The notes beneath the pieces were generated by a model. The model was not told where the DNA came from. It worked only from the letters and a program-made list of their open reading frames with translations, and searched no databases. A stretch of 63,987 nt of DNA from JABCPO02 sp052174015. Lineage in GTDB: Bacteria; Bacillota; Clostridia; TANB77; CAG-508. Numbering within the stretch: the stretch's first letter is position 1; each line of letters starts with the position of its first letter. Location of the stretch: NCBI GenBank assembly GCA_052174015.1, contig JBQMXM010000005.1, positions 1 to 63,987 on the forward strand, read 5' to 3'. Positions 62,199 through 63,987 of this stretch are shown one piece after another. The position numbers were made by a program, and so were the translations under genes.

Positions 62199-63359
62199 TT
62201 ATACAATCTCTCCACTAAACAATATTATATTATCTAAATATATTACTGCATATTGTCCACTTGATGGTTTTCTTACATATTCTTTTAATATTATTTTGCA
62301 AGAGTTTGTTGTCTTATCTAAATTAAGTGTACATTCTTGTTCTTTTGCATTATAGTTTAATTTAACTGTTAATATCTTATTATTTTCTAATATTTCTTTT
62401 AATTTATCTTCTTGTATTAAAAAGTTAATATCTTTTATTAATACTTCTTTTGTTTTTAATTTATCTAATTCTCCTAAATACACTCTATTTTTTTTAGCAT
62501 CTAATTTTGTAACATATACTTTCTTATTTAATGCTATATTGAGTCCTTTTCTTTTTCCTATTGTATATGAATATATTTTTTTACCCTTAGTTAAATATTT
62601 GTCTTCAAAATATATATCTACATCTTTTAATTCTGTTATTTGTTTTGATATTTCATTTTTATTTTCTTGTTCTTGTTCTTTTTTATCTAATACATATTCT
62701 TCTATAAATTGTTGATAATTCATATCTTTTATGAAACATATATCTTGACTTTCTTTTTTATTTTGTATTGTGCTTTCTTCATTTTTTGATACTTGTATCT
62801 CATTATATATATGAGAATATTCTGCTTTTACTCTTTCCTTATTTTCATATTTAGCAAGTGGAAATATTATCCTATCTAACCAATTTCTTTTAATATTTGC
62901 TAAAAAGTATGATTGGTCTTTTGCTATTTCTTCTCCTTTAAGCAATACTTTTCCATATTTTGTATCTTCTATACCTGCATAATGTCCTGTAGCTACATAA
63001 TATGCATTTTCTTTGTCTGCTACATCTATTAAATATTTCATTTTAATTTTTCTATTACATACCATACATGGATTTGGTGTTTTTCCATTTGCATATTCTT
63101 TAACAAAGTATGATACTACTTCTTTTTCAAATTCTTGACTAATATCAAATATTTTAAATTCTATTCCTGTAAATTCAGCTAATTTTTTAGCATCGTTAAT
63201 ATCTTGTTGTTGTTTAATATATGCACTAGTATTTTCATTATGTTTATACATAATAAAATATACTCCAACTATCTCATATCCTTGTTCTTTTAATATTAAT
63301 AATGAAACTGAGCTATCTATACCTCCACTCATTCCAAGTACAACTTTATTTTTATTCAT
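62199..63359 (-). CDS. mnmA: tRNA-specific 2-thiouridylase MnmA
   Basis: A 386-residue enzyme (from the ATG at 63359) that 2-thiolates U34 of tRNA for Lys, Glu and Gln. PP-loop GMSGGIDSSVSLLIL, catalytic first cysteine in NPCMVCNRKIKM, LATGHYAGIE-like YYVATGHYAG, DQSYFL, second cysteine in QDICFIKD, and the beta-barrel end KPSSGQYAVIYLDN. Upstream in-frame ATGs extend to 63389 and overlap the previous gene; the SD context is weak for all. A cysteine desulfurase donor is often encoded next to it and may lie to the right of the window. Moderately charged insertion at residues 225-260. Confidence 0.95.
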   Translation of the reverse strand: MNKNKVVLGMSGGIDSSVSLLILKEQGYEIVGVYFIMYKHNENTSAYIKQQQDINDAKKLAEFTGIEFKIFDISQEFEKEVVSYFVKEYANGKTPNPCMVCNRKIKMKYLIDVADKENAYYVATGHYAGIEDTKYGKVLLKGEEIAKDQSYFLANIKRNWLDRIIFPLAKYENKERVKAEYSHIYNEIQVSKNEESTIQNKKESQDICFIKDMNYQQFIEEYVLDKKEQEQENKNEISKQITELKDVDIYFEDKYLTKGKKIYSYTIGKRKGLNIALNKKVYVTKLDAKKNRVYLGELDKLKTKEVLIKDINFLIQEDKLKEILENNKILTVKLNYNAKEQECTLNLDKTTNSCKIILKEYVRKPSSGQYAVIYLDNIILFSGEIV

Positions 63360-63366
63360 ATCTATA

Positions 63367-63987
63367 TTATTCTTCATCACTTTCTTCATTTAATTTTTGT
63401 GTATTTTTTTCATTATCTATTTCTTGCATATCTAATGTTTTTTCGTATTTTTCATATTTTTTAATAATATAATCTAATTTATCAATAAATTCATTTATCA
63501 TTACTATTTTAATTTGTAACTGCTTATTGTTTACATATTTTAATAATTTTTCTTTTAATTCTAACATTTCTTGTTTTTCTACATAATGTATATTAGTAAA
63601 CTTTTTAGCTCTTTGTTTTAACTTATCACCTATTATTACTATATCTTCATTACTTGCACATGTAATTCTTTGAAATAATTTGATAACTTCATAATATTTA
63701 AATATTGATACTTCCATACATTCTTTTTCAAATTCTTCATAAAATCTTTCCATCTTCATTGGAATATTTTTAAATATTTCTTCTGCAAGTTTTAATTTTT
63801 CTTGTTTGTATATATCTTTATTTAATTTATTAAAATGTTCTAATATTCTATCTACTTTTTCATTTAATTCAAGTCCGATTTTTTGAATTTCTTCATCTGC
63901 TGTTTCACAATATTTAGATGTTTTAGCTGATTTGTTCATACCATTTATAAATATGTTTTCTAATTCTTCTGTTACATATGTTATAAG
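63367..63987 (-). CDS. Coiled-coil protein of unknown function (5' end outside window)
   Basis: The frame is open to the right edge; the first ATG (63939) has no ribosome site, and the sixteen codons before it (ITYVTEELENIFING) read as coding, so the gene probably starts outside. The visible 206 residues are helical and charged (LNEKVDRILEHFNKLNKDI, KMERFYEEFEKECMEVS, KQEMLELKEKLLKYVNN) with an acidic tail (NEKNTQKLNEESDEE). No family is recognised. It overlaps or abuts mnmA, so it belongs to the same operon. Confidence 0.65.
   Translation of the reverse strand, partial: LITYVTEELENIFINGMNKSAKTSKYCETADEEIQKIGLELNEKVDRILEHFNKLNKDIYKQEKLKLAEEIFKNIPMKMERFYEEFEKECMEVSIFKYYEVIKLFQRITCASNEDIVIIGDKLKQRAKKFTNIHYVEKQEMLELKEKLLKYVNNKQLQIKIVMINEFIDKLDYIIKKYEKYEKTLDMQEIDNEKNTQKLNEESDEE

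Overview
The window is very AT-rich DNA from a low-GC Gram-positive anaerobe, most likely an uncultivated gut Clostridia/Firmicutes lineage. The evidence is CapB/CapC-type tyrosine phosphoregulation of polysaccharide, a PASTA Ser/Thr kinase with its PP2C phosphatase, AddA instead of RecBCD, strong AGGAGG-type ribosome sites, prepilins of the G-ITLIAL type, and a superoxide reductase. Genus and species cannot be fixed from the sequence. Every clear gene but one (53995-55461) is on the minus strand, so genes are transcribed from high to low coordinates.

Layout in + coordinates: 1-5450 is a surface polysaccharide cluster (TupA-like ATP-grasp, flippase, glycosyltransferase, CapB kinase, CapA modulator, CapC phosphatase). 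5482-8343 holds trmB, plsY and der. 8474-8842 is a compositionally odd small gene with its own perfect promoter. 9012-13103 holds priA, gmk, rpoZ and pyrH. 13129-14321 encodes a membrane-anchored protein and a prepilin-like protein. 14556-15290 is a thymidylate-synthase-fold protein without catalytic residues. 15367-20327 holds a YbaK-like protein, rsmE, membrane proteins and an M23 peptidase. 20458-23557 is an ABC exporter, followed by tRNA-Pro and tRNA-Leu. 23958-24663 is an orphan AbiEi antitoxin locus. 24771-27811 holds def, a hemolysin-III protein and an acyl-CoA synthetase. 27914-29926 is a DpnII-type restriction-modification cassette. 29925-37310 holds a frameshifted yvcK, addA and rnr. 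37447-38016 is a Nudix gene between two identical terminators. 38247-50768 holds pheT, pheS, a low-complexity membrane protein, a HIT protein, a short alaS, lepA and tex. 50875-53734 is a tandem pair of prepilin-like surface proteins. 55607-63987 holds a superoxide reductase, a continuous rpe-fba frame, pknB, prpC, rlmN and mnmA.

The most interesting points are these. (1) Two unrelated, compositionally foreign genes share the same leader RNA architecture: an outer stem, an inner hairpin with a GNGG tetraloop, and a ribosome site abutting the stem. (2) One of them encodes a thymidylate synthase homologue stripped of its active site. (3) The restriction-modification cassette and the Nudix gene each sit between direct repeats made of a host terminator, which suggests a common way of inserting cassettes at terminators. 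(4) rpe and fba form one reading frame, yet fba keeps its own ribosome site and ATG. (5) One gene appears to start at an ATT codon, and a second open frame has no ordinary start codon at all.
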